Below are positions 29,286 to 37,082 of a stretch of DNA of 64,000 bases, one piece after another. A program made the position numbers and the translations under genes. Numbering within the stretch: position 1 is the first letter of the stretch; each line of letters starts with the position of its first letter. The stretch spans positions 310,001-374,000 of the forward strand of contig CANMFE010000001.1 in assembly GCA_947497085.1 (NCBI GenBank). The letters run 5' to 3'. The DNA comes from an uncultured Sphingomonadaceae bacterium (GTDB lineage Bacteria > Pseudomonadota > Alphaproteobacteria > Sphingomonadales > Sphingomonadaceae). The notes under the pieces are model-generated. The model was not told the origin of the DNA. It made no database searches and worked only from the letters and a program-made list of their open reading frames with translations.

Positions 29286-29492
29286 TTAGGCGCTTTTCAG
29301 GGCAAAGCTCGCGGCAAATATGGTGGTGAGCACAGCCAGAACCAATATCAGCGTCCATGGCATGAAGCCAACCCGGTCAACATCCGCCCGGTTATTGCGG
29401 CGACGCTCGGCCAACGATGCAACAAGCGCGATAATCGCGGCCCCCATGGCAATAGCTCCCCACAGGCCAAGACTGTCCAGAAATTCGTGCAT
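29286..29492 (-). CDS. Small two-helix membrane protein
   Basis: 68 residues with two hydrophobic stretches (about 9-27 and 45-65) separated by a charged loop rich in Arg and Asn (ERRRNNRADVDRVG). I recognise no family. It begins nine bases after the mmsB stop on the same strand, so it is probably the last gene of the valine operon transcript, although nothing ties it to that pathway. Confidence 0.65.
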   Translation of the reverse strand: MHEFLDSLGLWGAIAMGAAIIALVASLAERRRNNRADVDRVGFMPWTLILVLAVLTTIFAASFALKSA

Positions 29493-29501
29493 GTCCGCGT
29501 C

Positions 29502-30383
29502 TTAGCCGTCTTCAAGCGCCTTGATAATCGCCGAAAAATCAAGGCCCTGACTATCAGCCTCTACAAAGGCTTCATAAATTGCGGTGGCGCGCTCGCCCAT
29601 CGGAACCTCTGAACCTGATGTCTGAGCCGCTTCCATTGCAAGCCGCATGTCTTTCAGCATCAGCGCCGCTGCAAACCCGCCTTCATAGCCGTTATCTGCC
29701 GGGCTTTGCGGACCGACACCGGGAACCGGGCAATAGCTTGTCATCGACCAGCTCTGGCCCGAAGCCTTGGAACTGATATCGTAGAAAGTCTGCAGATCGA
29801 GGCCGAGTTTCTTGGCGAGCACAAATGTCTCACATGTCGCTGCCATGGTGGACCCGAGCAACATATTGTTGCAGATTTTCGCAGCCTGCCCCGCCCCGTT
29901 GCTGCCTGCATGAATCACTGCCTTGCCCATGTCCGACAGTATGGGTTCTGCGCGCGCAAATCCCTGCTTGCTGCCGCCCACCATGAAAGTCAGCGTGCCG
30001 CCATTGGCTGCGGCTATACCGCCAGATACCGGCGCATCGACGGGGATTAGGCCTTTTGCATCGGACATGGTTGCCACATCCTCTGCGCTGCCCACATCGA
30101 TGGTGGAACAGTCAATGACCAGCGTGCCTGGCGAACCTGTCATGACGATATCATATTCATAGACCTTGCGGACATGCTCACCTGCGGGCAGCATGGTTAT
30201 GACCACTTCCATGCCGCGAATGGCTTCGGCGGCATCGCTCACAGGATGGCAGCCCGCTTCACCGGCCCGTGCCAATGCCTCGCCTGACAGGTCAAACGCA
30301 TGCACCTCATGCCCTGCTTTTGCCAGATTGGCAGCCATCCCGCCGCCCATATTGCCAAGGCCGATAAATCCGATTTTCGCCAT
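29502..30383 (-). CDS. mmsB: 3-hydroxyisobutyrate dehydrogenase
   Basis: Oxidises 3-hydroxyisobutyrate to methylmalonate semialdehyde with NAD in valine breakdown. The 293-residue protein starts with the Rossmann motif IGFIGLGNMGGGMAANL, has DAPVSGGIAAANGGTLTFMV (the substrate-binding segment) and catalytic Lys in GQAAKICNNMLL. ATG 30383 is chosen because GGAGAG precedes it and the family begins there; the frame is open to 30449. It is next to last in the valine operon. Confidence 0.95.
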   Translation of the reverse strand: MAKIGFIGLGNMGGGMAANLAKAGHEVHAFDLSGEALARAGEAGCHPVSDAAEAIRGMEVVITMLPAGEHVRKVYEYDIVMTGSPGTLVIDCSTIDVGSAEDVATMSDAKGLIPVDAPVSGGIAAANGGTLTFMVGGSKQGFARAEPILSDMGKAVIHAGSNGAGQAAKICNNMLLGSTMAATCETFVLAKKLGLDLQTFYDISSKASGQSWSMTSYCPVPGVGPQSPADNGYEGGFAAALMLKDMRLAMEAAQTSGSEVPMGERATAIYEAFVEADSQGLDFSAIIKALEDG

Positions 30384-30404
30384 GTCGCTCTCCGTTTTCT
30401 TTCC

Positions 30405-30428
30405 AACCCCTCCCTTGAGGGAGAGGGT
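30405..30428. repeat. Short palindromic repeat, family C
   Basis: CCCCTCCC-TTGA-GGGAGAGGG forms an imperfect hairpin in the 50-base gap between the enoyl-CoA hydratase and mmsB genes. The design resembles common extragenic palindromes; only this copy was noticed in the window. Confidence 0.5.
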
Positions 30429-30433
30429 GTCCA

Positions 30434-31207
30434 CTATTTCCCCGTCCACTTACCGGCACGTTTTTCGACAAATGCCGCCATGCCCTCGCTTTGGTCTTCG
30501 GTGCCGAAAAGGCCGTGGAACAGGCGGCGTTCAAACTGCACGCCCTGCTGCAATGTCGTTTCAAACGCCACATCCACCATTTCCTTGACGGCGAGTGTTG
30601 CGAGCGGTGCCATTGCCGCGATTTTCGAGGCGGTTTTGACCGCTTCCTCCACCAGACCATCTGCCGGCACTATGCGTGCCACAAGCCCGCTCCGCTCGGC
30701 TTCCTCCGCATCCATCATGCGGCCTGTCAGGCACATATCCATGGTTTTCGCCTTGCCAATCGCGCGCGCCATACGCTGCGACCCGCCCATGCCCGGCGTC
30801 ACGGCCAGCTTGATTTCAGGCTGGCCGAACTGCGCACTGTCTGCCGCGATGATGAAATCGCACATCATCGCAAGCTCGCATCCGCCGCCCAGTGCATAGC
30901 CCGCCACTGCGGCGATAACCGGCTTGCGCGTTGCAGTCACGCGGTCGTAGCCGGCAAAGAAATTGCCGCCATACATTTCGGCAAAGCCCTGCGAAGACAT
31001 TTCCTTGATATCCGCGCCTGCCGCAAAAGCCTTCTCGCTGCCCGTAATTACGGCGCAGCCCTGGCTGTCATCACCGTCAAACGCTTCCAGTGCGGCGATC
31101 AGATCGGCCAAAACCTGACTATTCAGCGCATTCAATGCCTTGGGCCGGTTGAGCGTGATAAGCGTGACCCGGTCACGTTGTTCGACAAGAATTGTTTCGT
31201 AGGTCAT
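30434..31207 (-). CDS. Enoyl-CoA hydratase (valine pathway, methacrylyl-CoA hydration)
   Basis: A 257-residue crotonase. The oxyanion-hole segments [11 protein letters not shown] and [15 protein letters not shown] are present, and the catalytic Glu pair is in GGCELAMM and [16 protein letters not shown]. In this operon it most likely hydrates methacrylyl-CoA to 3-hydroxyisobutyryl-CoA. It lies between the hydrolase and mmsB genes, with a palindromic repeat on each side. Confidence 0.93.
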   Translation of the reverse strand: MTYETILVEQRDRVTLITLNRPKALNALNSQVLADLIAALEAFDGDDSQGCAVITGSEKAFAAGADIKEMSSQGFAEMYGGNFFAGYDRVTATRKPVIAAVAGYALGGGCELAMMCDFIIAADSAQFGQPEIKLAVTPGMGGSQRMARAIGKAKTMDMCLTGRMMDAEEAERSGLVARIVPADGLVEEAVKTASKIAAMAPLATLAVKEMVDVAFETTLQQGVQFERRLFHGLFGTEDQSEGMAAFVEKRAGKWTGK

Positions 31208-31221
31208 TTTCTCTCCTTATT

Positions 31222-31301
31222 CGTCATTGCGAGAAGCGCAGCGACGAAGCAATCCACTTTTTAACGTGACGGTGGATTGCTTGGCTTATCTCGCAACAAC
31301 G
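31222..31301. repeat. 80-bp inverted-repeat element, family B
   Basis: Outer arms CGTCATTGCGAGA (31222-31234) and TCTCGCAACAACG (31289-31301) match in 11 of 13 positions. Inner arms AAGCAATCCAC (31247-31257) and GTGGATTGCTT (31272-31282) match perfectly. The start, CGTCATTGCGAG followed by GAAGCAATCCA, is a widely dispersed bacterial palindromic repeat type. It fills almost the whole gap between two valine operon genes. Confidence 0.8.
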
Positions 31302-31309
31302 TTATCAAT

Positions 31310-32356
31310 TCAATCCAAAGGCTTCCATGCCTCACCATCTGGCATGGTCGCAAAAATCTCATCCAGCATGGCGTCCGTAACACCTTCAGGCGTAGACGGA
31401 TTCCATTTTGGGTCATGGTCCTTGTCAACAATAAGCGCGCGTACACCCTCGATAAAGTCGTGCCGTGTCACGACCCGCGCGCCGATGGCATATTCCTGTG
31501 TCATTTGGGCAGTGAAATCGGGCATGTCCGCGCCTTCTTTCAACTGGCGTAGCGCCACCTTGCACGCTTGCGGCGATTTCGTGCCCAGCGTATCACGCTC
31601 TTTCATCGCCCAATCGGAACCATCAGCTTCCAGTGCAGCCAGTATCTCTTCATAATCATCGCTGGCAAACAGGCGGTTGATATTGTCCATATTGCCCAGG
31701 ATGCGTGCATCCGGCGGTGTCACAGACAGCTGCCCCAGCGTACCGCTGATCCGGCCAGGGTTGATGGCAATACGGTCCTTTGCCTCCTGTAACGCATCCG
31801 CAGGCAGATAATGGGTGGCCAGACCAAGCGCATAGCATTCCGCGCCATCGAGCCGGGCACCTGTCAGCGCAAGAAACTGCCCAACACGTCCCGACAGCCG
31901 TGGCAAATACCACCCGCCGCCGACATCGGGAAACAGGCCAATGCCAGTTTCCGGCATGGCAAAGCGTGTGTTTTCAGTCGCGATGCGGAATTTGGCGGGC
32001 TGTGAGATACCCACACCTCCGCCCATGGTGATGCCGTCCATAAAGGCAATGACAGGCTTTGGATAGTAGAACAGCAGATGGTCGAGCTGATATTCCAGAT
32101 GAAAAAACGCGCGCGCTTCCATACCGTCTTTAGCACCGCTTTCCGCCAGCATACGGATGTCTCCGCCCGCACAAAAACCGCGGCCTTCGGCATGGTCAAT
32201 CATCACTGCCTCTACAGCGTCATCGCCGCGCCATGCGAGCAGCATATCGGCCATCGCCCGGCACATAGGCGTGTTCAGCGCATGCAGCGCCTTGGGCCGG
32301 TTCAGGCGGATCAGGCCTACGCGGTTTTCAGTCTGGGTAATGATGTCGTCGGTCAT
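31310..32356 (-). CDS. 3-hydroxyisobutyryl-CoA hydrolase
   Basis: Releases CoA from 3-hydroxyisobutyryl-CoA, the step that protects the cell from reactive methacrylyl-CoA. The 348-residue crotonase-fold protein is longer than a hydratase. It shows GRGFCAGGDIRMLAESGA and the hydrolase-type FAMPETGIGLFPDVGGGWYL segments, in place of the hydratase second Glu region. The C-terminal third (helical, about 250-348) is typical of the HIBYL-CoA hydrolase branch. Neighbours support the call. Confidence 0.92.
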   Translation of the reverse strand: MTDDIITQTENRVGLIRLNRPKALHALNTPMCRAMADMLLAWRGDDAVEAVMIDHAEGRGFCAGGDIRMLAESGAKDGMEARAFFHLEYQLDHLLFYYPKPVIAFMDGITMGGGVGISQPAKFRIATENTRFAMPETGIGLFPDVGGGWYLPRLSGRVGQFLALTGARLDGAECYALGLATHYLPADALQEAKDRIAINPGRISGTLGQLSVTPPDARILGNMDNINRLFASDDYEEILAALEADGSDWAMKERDTLGTKSPQACKVALRQLKEGADMPDFTAQMTQEYAIGARVVTRHDFIEGVRALIVDKDHDPKWNPSTPEGVTDAMLDEIFATMPDGEAWKPLD

Positions 32357-32368
32357 GTTATTCCCTTG

Positions 32369-32444
32369 TATTCCTGCGAAGGCAGGAATCCAGTGCTGCC
32401 TAGCGCTACGTTGCCCTAGGCTCCTGCTTTCGCAGGAGCACTGA
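32369..32444. repeat. Palindromic repeat, family A, copy 2
   Basis: Hairpins ATTCCTGC-GAAG-GCAGGAAT (32370-32389) and CTCCTGC-TTTC-GCAGGAG (32421-32438) repeat the layout of the element at 6231-6314 in the opposite orientation. It fills the gap between the acyl-CoA dehydrogenase and hydrolase genes, so it would be transcribed inside the operon mRNA. Confidence 0.8.
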
Positions 32445-32457
32445 AATTGTTAAAATC

Positions 32458-33603
32458 CTACTGTCGCAACATTTCACGAGCCACAATCATGCGCATCACC
32501 TGGTTAGTGCCCTCAAGGATCGAATGCACACGCAGGTCGCGCCAGAAACGCTCGATCGGATAATCCTGTAAATAACCATAACCACCAAAGAGTTGCAGCG
32601 CATCATTAACGATCTTTGAGCCATTATCGGTGGCAAGGCGCTTCGCCATGGCGGCGAACTTGGTCTTGTCGGGCGCGCCCGCAGTGACTTTCGCCGCCGC
32701 CATATAAAGCAGCGCACGGGCCGCTTCCAGGTCGGTCGACATATCGGCCAGCGTGAACTGTGTATTTTGAAAATCGGAGATGCGCTTGCCAAACTGCTTG
32801 CGGTCGCCGGTATAGGCAATCGCCTCGTCCAGACACCGTTGCGCGCCGCCCAGCGAACAGGCACCAATGTTCAAACGTCCGCCATCGAGCCCCATCATCG
32901 CAAAACGGAAACCATCGCCTTCCGCGCCGACACGGTTTTCCACCGGCACGCGGACATTGTCGAATGTCACCTGCCGCGTGGGCTGTGAATGCCAGCCCAG
33001 TTTCTTCTCGTTCGCGCCGAAACCAACGCCTTCCATATCCTTTTCGATGACAAGGCAGCTAATGCCCTTGGGCCCATCCTCGCCGGTGCGCACCATGGTG
33101 ACATAGACTTCATTCTCACCCGCGCCGGAAATAAACTGCTTCGATCCATTCACAACATAATGGTCGCCATCCAAGACTGCTTTGGTTTTGAGCGCCGCCG
33201 CATCCGACCCGCTACCCGGTTCGGTCAGGCAATAGGATGCGATTTTTTCCATACCGACCAGGTCAGGCAGAAACTTGTCCTTCACCTCCTGGTCACCAAA
33301 TGTGTCGATCATCCAACTCGCCATATTGTGGATCGAAATAAAGGCTGACGTGGACGGACAGCCATAAGCCATCGCCTCCATGATCAGCGCCGCTTCAAGC
33401 CGGCCAAGGCCAATACCGCCGCTCTCCTCACTCACATAGATCGATGCGAAGCCAAGCTCCGCCGCCTTACGGATCGTATCGCGCGGGAAATGGTGGTCCT
33501 CATCCCACTGCGCGGCATGCGGCGTAATTTCATCCGCCGTAAACTTGCGCGCCATATCCTGTATCGCAAGCTGGTCTTCGGTAAGTTCAAACTGGTTTGT
33601 CAT
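32458..33603 (-). CDS. Isobutyryl-CoA dehydrogenase (acyl-CoA dehydrogenase family)
   Basis: An FAD-dependent dehydrogenase making methacrylyl-CoA from isobutyryl-CoA and passing electrons to ETF. The 381-residue protein has the ACAD signatures CLTEPGSGSDAAALKTKA and LFGGYGYLQDYPIERFWRD, with the catalytic base Glu in SILEGTNQVMRM. Substrate is assigned from the valine operon around it; the family alone would allow other short branched acyl-CoAs. It follows mmsA by 34 bases. Confidence 0.9.
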   Translation of the reverse strand: MTNQFELTEDQLAIQDMARKFTADEITPHAAQWDEDHHFPRDTIRKAAELGFASIYVSEESGGIGLGRLEAALIMEAMAYGCPSTSAFISIHNMASWMIDTFGDQEVKDKFLPDLVGMEKIASYCLTEPGSGSDAAALKTKAVLDGDHYVVNGSKQFISGAGENEVYVTMVRTGEDGPKGISCLVIEKDMEGVGFGANEKKLGWHSQPTRQVTFDNVRVPVENRVGAEGDGFRFAMMGLDGGRLNIGACSLGGAQRCLDEAIAYTGDRKQFGKRISDFQNTQFTLADMSTDLEAARALLYMAAAKVTAGAPDKTKFAAMAKRLATDNGSKIVNDALQLFGGYGYLQDYPIERFWRDLRVHSILEGTNQVMRMIVAREMLRQ

Positions 33604-33637
33604 ACGTAACTTTCAAATGAACAGTTTATGCCTTCAA

Positions 33638-35140
33638 TTACCCCATTGTTGGGATAACAAACGCGTCTTTATTATCACCGCTTGCAGTGCCATCGGGCCA
33701 GCGCTGGGTGATAGTCTTGGTTTTGGTCCAGAACCTTACGCCTTCCATACCGTGCTGGTTGATGTCGCCGAAAGCTGAACGCTTCCAACCGCCAAAGCTG
33801 TGATAGGCAACCGGCACCGGGATCGGCACGTTGATGCCCACCATGCCGACATTGACACGGTGCGCAAACTCGCGCGCGGCATGGCCATTACGGGTAAAAA
33901 TGGCAACGCCATTGCCATATTGATGCTGGCTCGGCAGTGCGAGTGCCTCTTCAAATGTTTTGGCGCGCACCATTTGCAGCACGGGGCCGAAAATCTCTTC
34001 CTTATAGCTTTCCATGTCAGGCTTCACATGATCGAACAGGCTGGGGCCGATAAAAAAGCCTTCCTCATGCCCTTGCAACGTGAACCCGCGGCCATCGACG
34101 ACAAGCTCCGCACCTTCATCCACACCGGTCTGTATCCAGTTTTCCACCCGCTGTTTATGCGCCGCGTTTACCACGGGACCATAATGCGCCTCGTCATCGG
34201 TGGAAATGCCGACGCGCAGCGCTTCCATCGCCGGGATCATCTTTTCACGCAGCCTGTCTGCAGTTTCGTCACCCACAGGCACTACCACCGGCAGTGCCAT
34301 GCAGCGTTCACCCGCTGACCCAAAAGCCGCACCAGACAGGTCTGTCACAACCTGGTCCAGATCGGCATCCGGCATCACAATACCGTGATTTTTCGCGCCG
34401 CCCATGGCCTGCACGCGCTTGCCCGCCGCGACGCCGCGCTGGTACACGTAATGCGCAATATCGGACGAACCGACAAAGCTCACCCCGCCAATCGCCGGAT
34501 GGTCAAGAATTGCATCCACCATTTCCTTGTCGCCGTGCAGGCATTGCAAAATGCCCTCCGGCAAACCGGCTTCCAGCATCAGCTCGACAAGCCGCACCGG
34601 GCAACTCGGGTCGCGCTCAGACGGTTTCAGGATAAATGCATTGCCCGTCGCAATCGCCGGGCCAAACATCCACATCGGGATCATCGCGGGGAAATTGAAC
34701 GGCGTAATGCCCGCGCCAATGCCGAGTGGCTGACGCATCGAATATACATCAATACCGGGGCCCGCGCCCTGCGTATATTCACCTTTCAGCGCGTGCGGGA
34801 TGCCGCAGCAAAATTCAATGACTTCCAGGCCCCTTTGTACGTCGCCCTTGGCATCAGCGATCACTTTGCCATGCTCGCGCGACAGCATCGCCGCCAGCTC
34901 GTCCATATTGGCTTCGACCAGTTCCTTGAATTTGAACATTACGCGCGCGCGGCGCTGCGGGTTGGTCGCGGCCCATGCGGGCTGCGCCGCCAATGCCGCG
35001 TCCACCGCTGCATCCAGCTCGGCCTGCCCGCCTAGAGTCACCTGCGCCTGGACATTGCCCTGATTGGGGTCGAATACATCGCTGGTTCTGTCGGAAGTAG
35101 ATGCCGGCTTGGCGGCCATGACATGGGATATTGTGCGCAT
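33638..35140 (-). CDS. mmsA: Methylmalonate-semialdehyde dehydrogenase (CoA-acylating)
   Basis: Converts methylmalonate semialdehyde to propionyl-CoA with NAD and CoA, the last step specific to valine breakdown. The 500-residue aldehyde dehydrogenase has GITPFNFPAMIPMWMF, VGSSDIAHYVY (in place of the usual GST..G), the catalytic Cys in SAGERCMALPVV, and the C-terminal VPVPVAYHSFGGWKRS. These are typical MmsA features. It is the first gene of the valine operon; a palindrome lies about 42 bases upstream. Confidence 0.95.
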   Translation of the reverse strand: MRTISHVMAAKPASTSDRTSDVFDPNQGNVQAQVTLGGQAELDAAVDAALAAQPAWAATNPQRRARVMFKFKELVEANMDELAAMLSREHGKVIADAKGDVQRGLEVIEFCCGIPHALKGEYTQGAGPGIDVYSMRQPLGIGAGITPFNFPAMIPMWMFGPAIATGNAFILKPSERDPSCPVRLVELMLEAGLPEGILQCLHGDKEMVDAILDHPAIGGVSFVGSSDIAHYVYQRGVAAGKRVQAMGGAKNHGIVMPDADLDQVVTDLSGAAFGSAGERCMALPVVVPVGDETADRLREKMIPAMEALRVGISTDDEAHYGPVVNAAHKQRVENWIQTGVDEGAELVVDGRGFTLQGHEEGFFIGPSLFDHVKPDMESYKEEIFGPVLQMVRAKTFEEALALPSQHQYGNGVAIFTRNGHAAREFAHRVNVGMVGINVPIPVPVAYHSFGGWKRSAFGDINQHGMEGVRFWTKTKTITQRWPDGTASGDNKDAFVIPTMG

Positions 35141-35181
35141 GTAATTGCTCCTGCTTATGCTTTTTCCCCATTATGCGCTTT

Positions 35182-35194
35182 GTAATAAAATTAC
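35182..35194. promoter_or_regulatory. Palindrome upstream of mmsA, candidate operator
   Basis: GTAAT-AAA-ATTAC is a perfect 5+5 inverted repeat 42 bases before the mmsA start, in an AT-rich gap of 293 bases shared with the divergent EamA gene. A second one, TATTG-GT-CAATA, is at 35240-35251. Position suits a regulator of the valine operon, but no regulator gene is adjacent and the gap otherwise holds no gene I can support. Confidence 0.35.
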
Positions 35195-35433
35195 TCAAGC
35201 GTTGTGAGACGGTTTATCCACCTGATCATTCTCATAGTGTATTGGTCAATAGGTGCCGGATTGAATACCATGTGACAGGTATAAAATACTGTCCTACATC
35301 GCACCGTATCGCTATGCAGTCATCTTAAGACAATTTCTCAACTTCTACTCAAGGAAAATCCAACATTGGCGTAAAACAAGGCTTCCTGGGTGAGAAGCTA
35401 AGCGAAGTTAAGGAATATTGCGGCTACACAACC

Positions 35434-36348
35434 ATGAAAAAAACACGTGAAACAAAACCGCAAAACCGGCCCCTACCCGGTATATTGGTACGCTTGCTCG
35501 CCGTTGCCAGCTTGGCCTGCATGTTTGTGTGCGTCAAACTGGCGGCAGAACGCGGCGCACATATTGTCGAACTGCTTTTCTATCGCCAGCTATTTGCATT
35601 TCTGGTGTTGATGCCCTTCTTCCTTGCAGGACCAGGGCTTGCCGCGCTTAAGACGGACTATCCCAAGCTGCACATAAGCCGGATGATTGTTGGCCTGACC
35701 GGCATGGGTTTCAATTTCTGGGCCGTGTCCCTGCTCCCCCTCGCCGAAGCCACCACTATAGGTTTTATGGTGCCGATATTCGCAACATTGCTATCGGTGA
35801 TATTGCTGGCCGAATGGGTGGGCATCCACCGCTGGGCCGCCATTATATTGGGCTTTATCGGAGTGCTTATTGTGGTGCAGCCGGGTGACGGGCATATCCC
35901 CCTGTTCGGTGCTGCGATCGCCATAACAGGTGCGCTGTTTACTGCATGGGTCAGCGTGCTGATCAGGCAGCTGGGCCGTACGGAAAAACCAGCGACCACG
36001 GTTTTCTGGTTTACCGTATCTTCGCTCCCCCTGCTTGGCGGCGCGATGCTCTATTTCGGGCAGATGCATGACGGTGAAACATGGGCATTAATTGCCGGTG
36101 CAGGCCTGTTCGGCAGTATCGGACAATTGACACTGACAGCATCACTCCGGCTCGCCCCTGTATCGACCATATTGTCGATGGACTATACCAGCCTGATCTG
36201 GGCCACGCTGTTTGGCTATCTGATCTGGAACAATTGGCCGGGGCCCAGCACATGGATCGGGGCACCCATTATTATCGGATGCGGTCTGTATATTGCGTGG
36301 CGCGAGCATAGGCTTAGCATGTCAAAAACTGCCAATATACCTGAATAA
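35434..36348 (+). CDS. DMT-family transporter (EamA domains)
   Basis: A 304-residue inner-membrane carrier with ten hydrophobic segments in two five-helix halves, the drug/metabolite transporter design. The first half carries SLLPLAEATTIGFMVPIFAT and WVGIHRWAAIILGFIGVLIV, typical EamA stretches. The second half shows the corresponding APVSTILSMDYTSLIWAT segment. Substrate is unknown. The ATG at 35434 has an AAGGAA only at long distance, so translation initiation may be weak. Confidence 0.88.
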   Translation: MKKTRETKPQNRPLPGILVRLLAVASLACMFVCVKLAAERGAHIVELLFYRQLFAFLVLMPFFLAGPGLAALKTDYPKLHISRMIVGLTGMGFNFWAVSLLPLAEATTIGFMVPIFATLLSVILLAEWVGIHRWAAIILGFIGVLIVVQPGDGHIPLFGAAIAITGALFTAWVSVLIRQLGRTEKPATTVFWFTVSSLPLLGGAMLYFGQMHDGETWALIAGAGLFGSIGQLTLTASLRLAPVSTILSMDYTSLIWATLFGYLIWNNWPGPSTWIGAPIIIGCGLYIAWREHRLSMSKTANIPE

Positions 36349-36440
36349 ATAACTGTTTAATTTATAGAATAGGTTTTTTACCTGTGTAAAAACTCTGCAT
36401 ATTATTTGCTTTTCCGCTGCACAACTGCCATCTTCATCAT

Positions 36441-37073
36441 ATGGGAATTATTGAACTATTGGGCGTCGCTGGCAGTGTCAGTCTTTTATCAGGCTGGCGG
36501 CTGTATCTCACCATTTTTGCAACAGGCCTCGCCATGTATAGTGGCTGGATCGACCTGCCGGAAAACCTGAAAGTGCTTGATGCGCTTGGCAATCCGTGGG
36601 TTATCGGCATTAGCGCAGTTGGTGCGACGGCCGAATTTTTCGCCGATAAAGTGGCCTGGCTCGACAGTGTGTGGGACACGCTACATTCGATCATCCGTCC
36701 TGTGGGCGGCGCATTGCTGGCGCTCGCCGTGGTCGATGCGTCCGATCCGGTGTGGCAGGTTATCACCTTCCTTCTGGGCGGCGGCGCAGCATTTATGAGC
36801 CATGCGACCAAGGCCAGCGCGCGCACGGCGGTCAATGTCAGCCCCGAACCGGTCAGCAACATGGTGGTATCCACCGGCGAAGATATTGCCACCGGCGGCC
36901 TACTTTTTCTTGCGCTAGCCAACCCTGAAATCGCCATATTGGTGGCGCTGGCTCTGGGCGCGCTCACAGTCTATCTCTTCTTCCTCGCCCGCCGTATCTG
37001 GAAAAAGGTGCGTGGTATCTTTCCAGAGGGCCGGTTTGATCCCGAGCCACCTGAAAATACCGGCCAAGGCTAG
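36441..37073 (+). CDS. DUF4126 family membrane protein
   Basis: A 210-residue protein with about five hydrophobic segments. GWRLYLTIFATGLA near the start, the charged AEFFADKVAWLDSVWD (about 64-79) and the glycine-rich LLGGGAAFMSHATKA segment fit the DUF4126 family. Its function is unknown. It ends ten bases before the convergent acyl-CoA ligase gene. Confidence 0.83.
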   Translation: MGIIELLGVAGSVSLLSGWRLYLTIFATGLAMYSGWIDLPENLKVLDALGNPWVIGISAVGATAEFFADKVAWLDSVWDTLHSIIRPVGGALLALAVVDASDPVWQVITFLLGGGAAFMSHATKASARTAVNVSPEPVSNMVVSTGEDIATGGLLFLALANPEIAILVALALGALTVYLFFLARRIWKKVRGIFPEGRFDPEPPENTGQG

Positions 37074-37082
37074 TTTCTCTGG

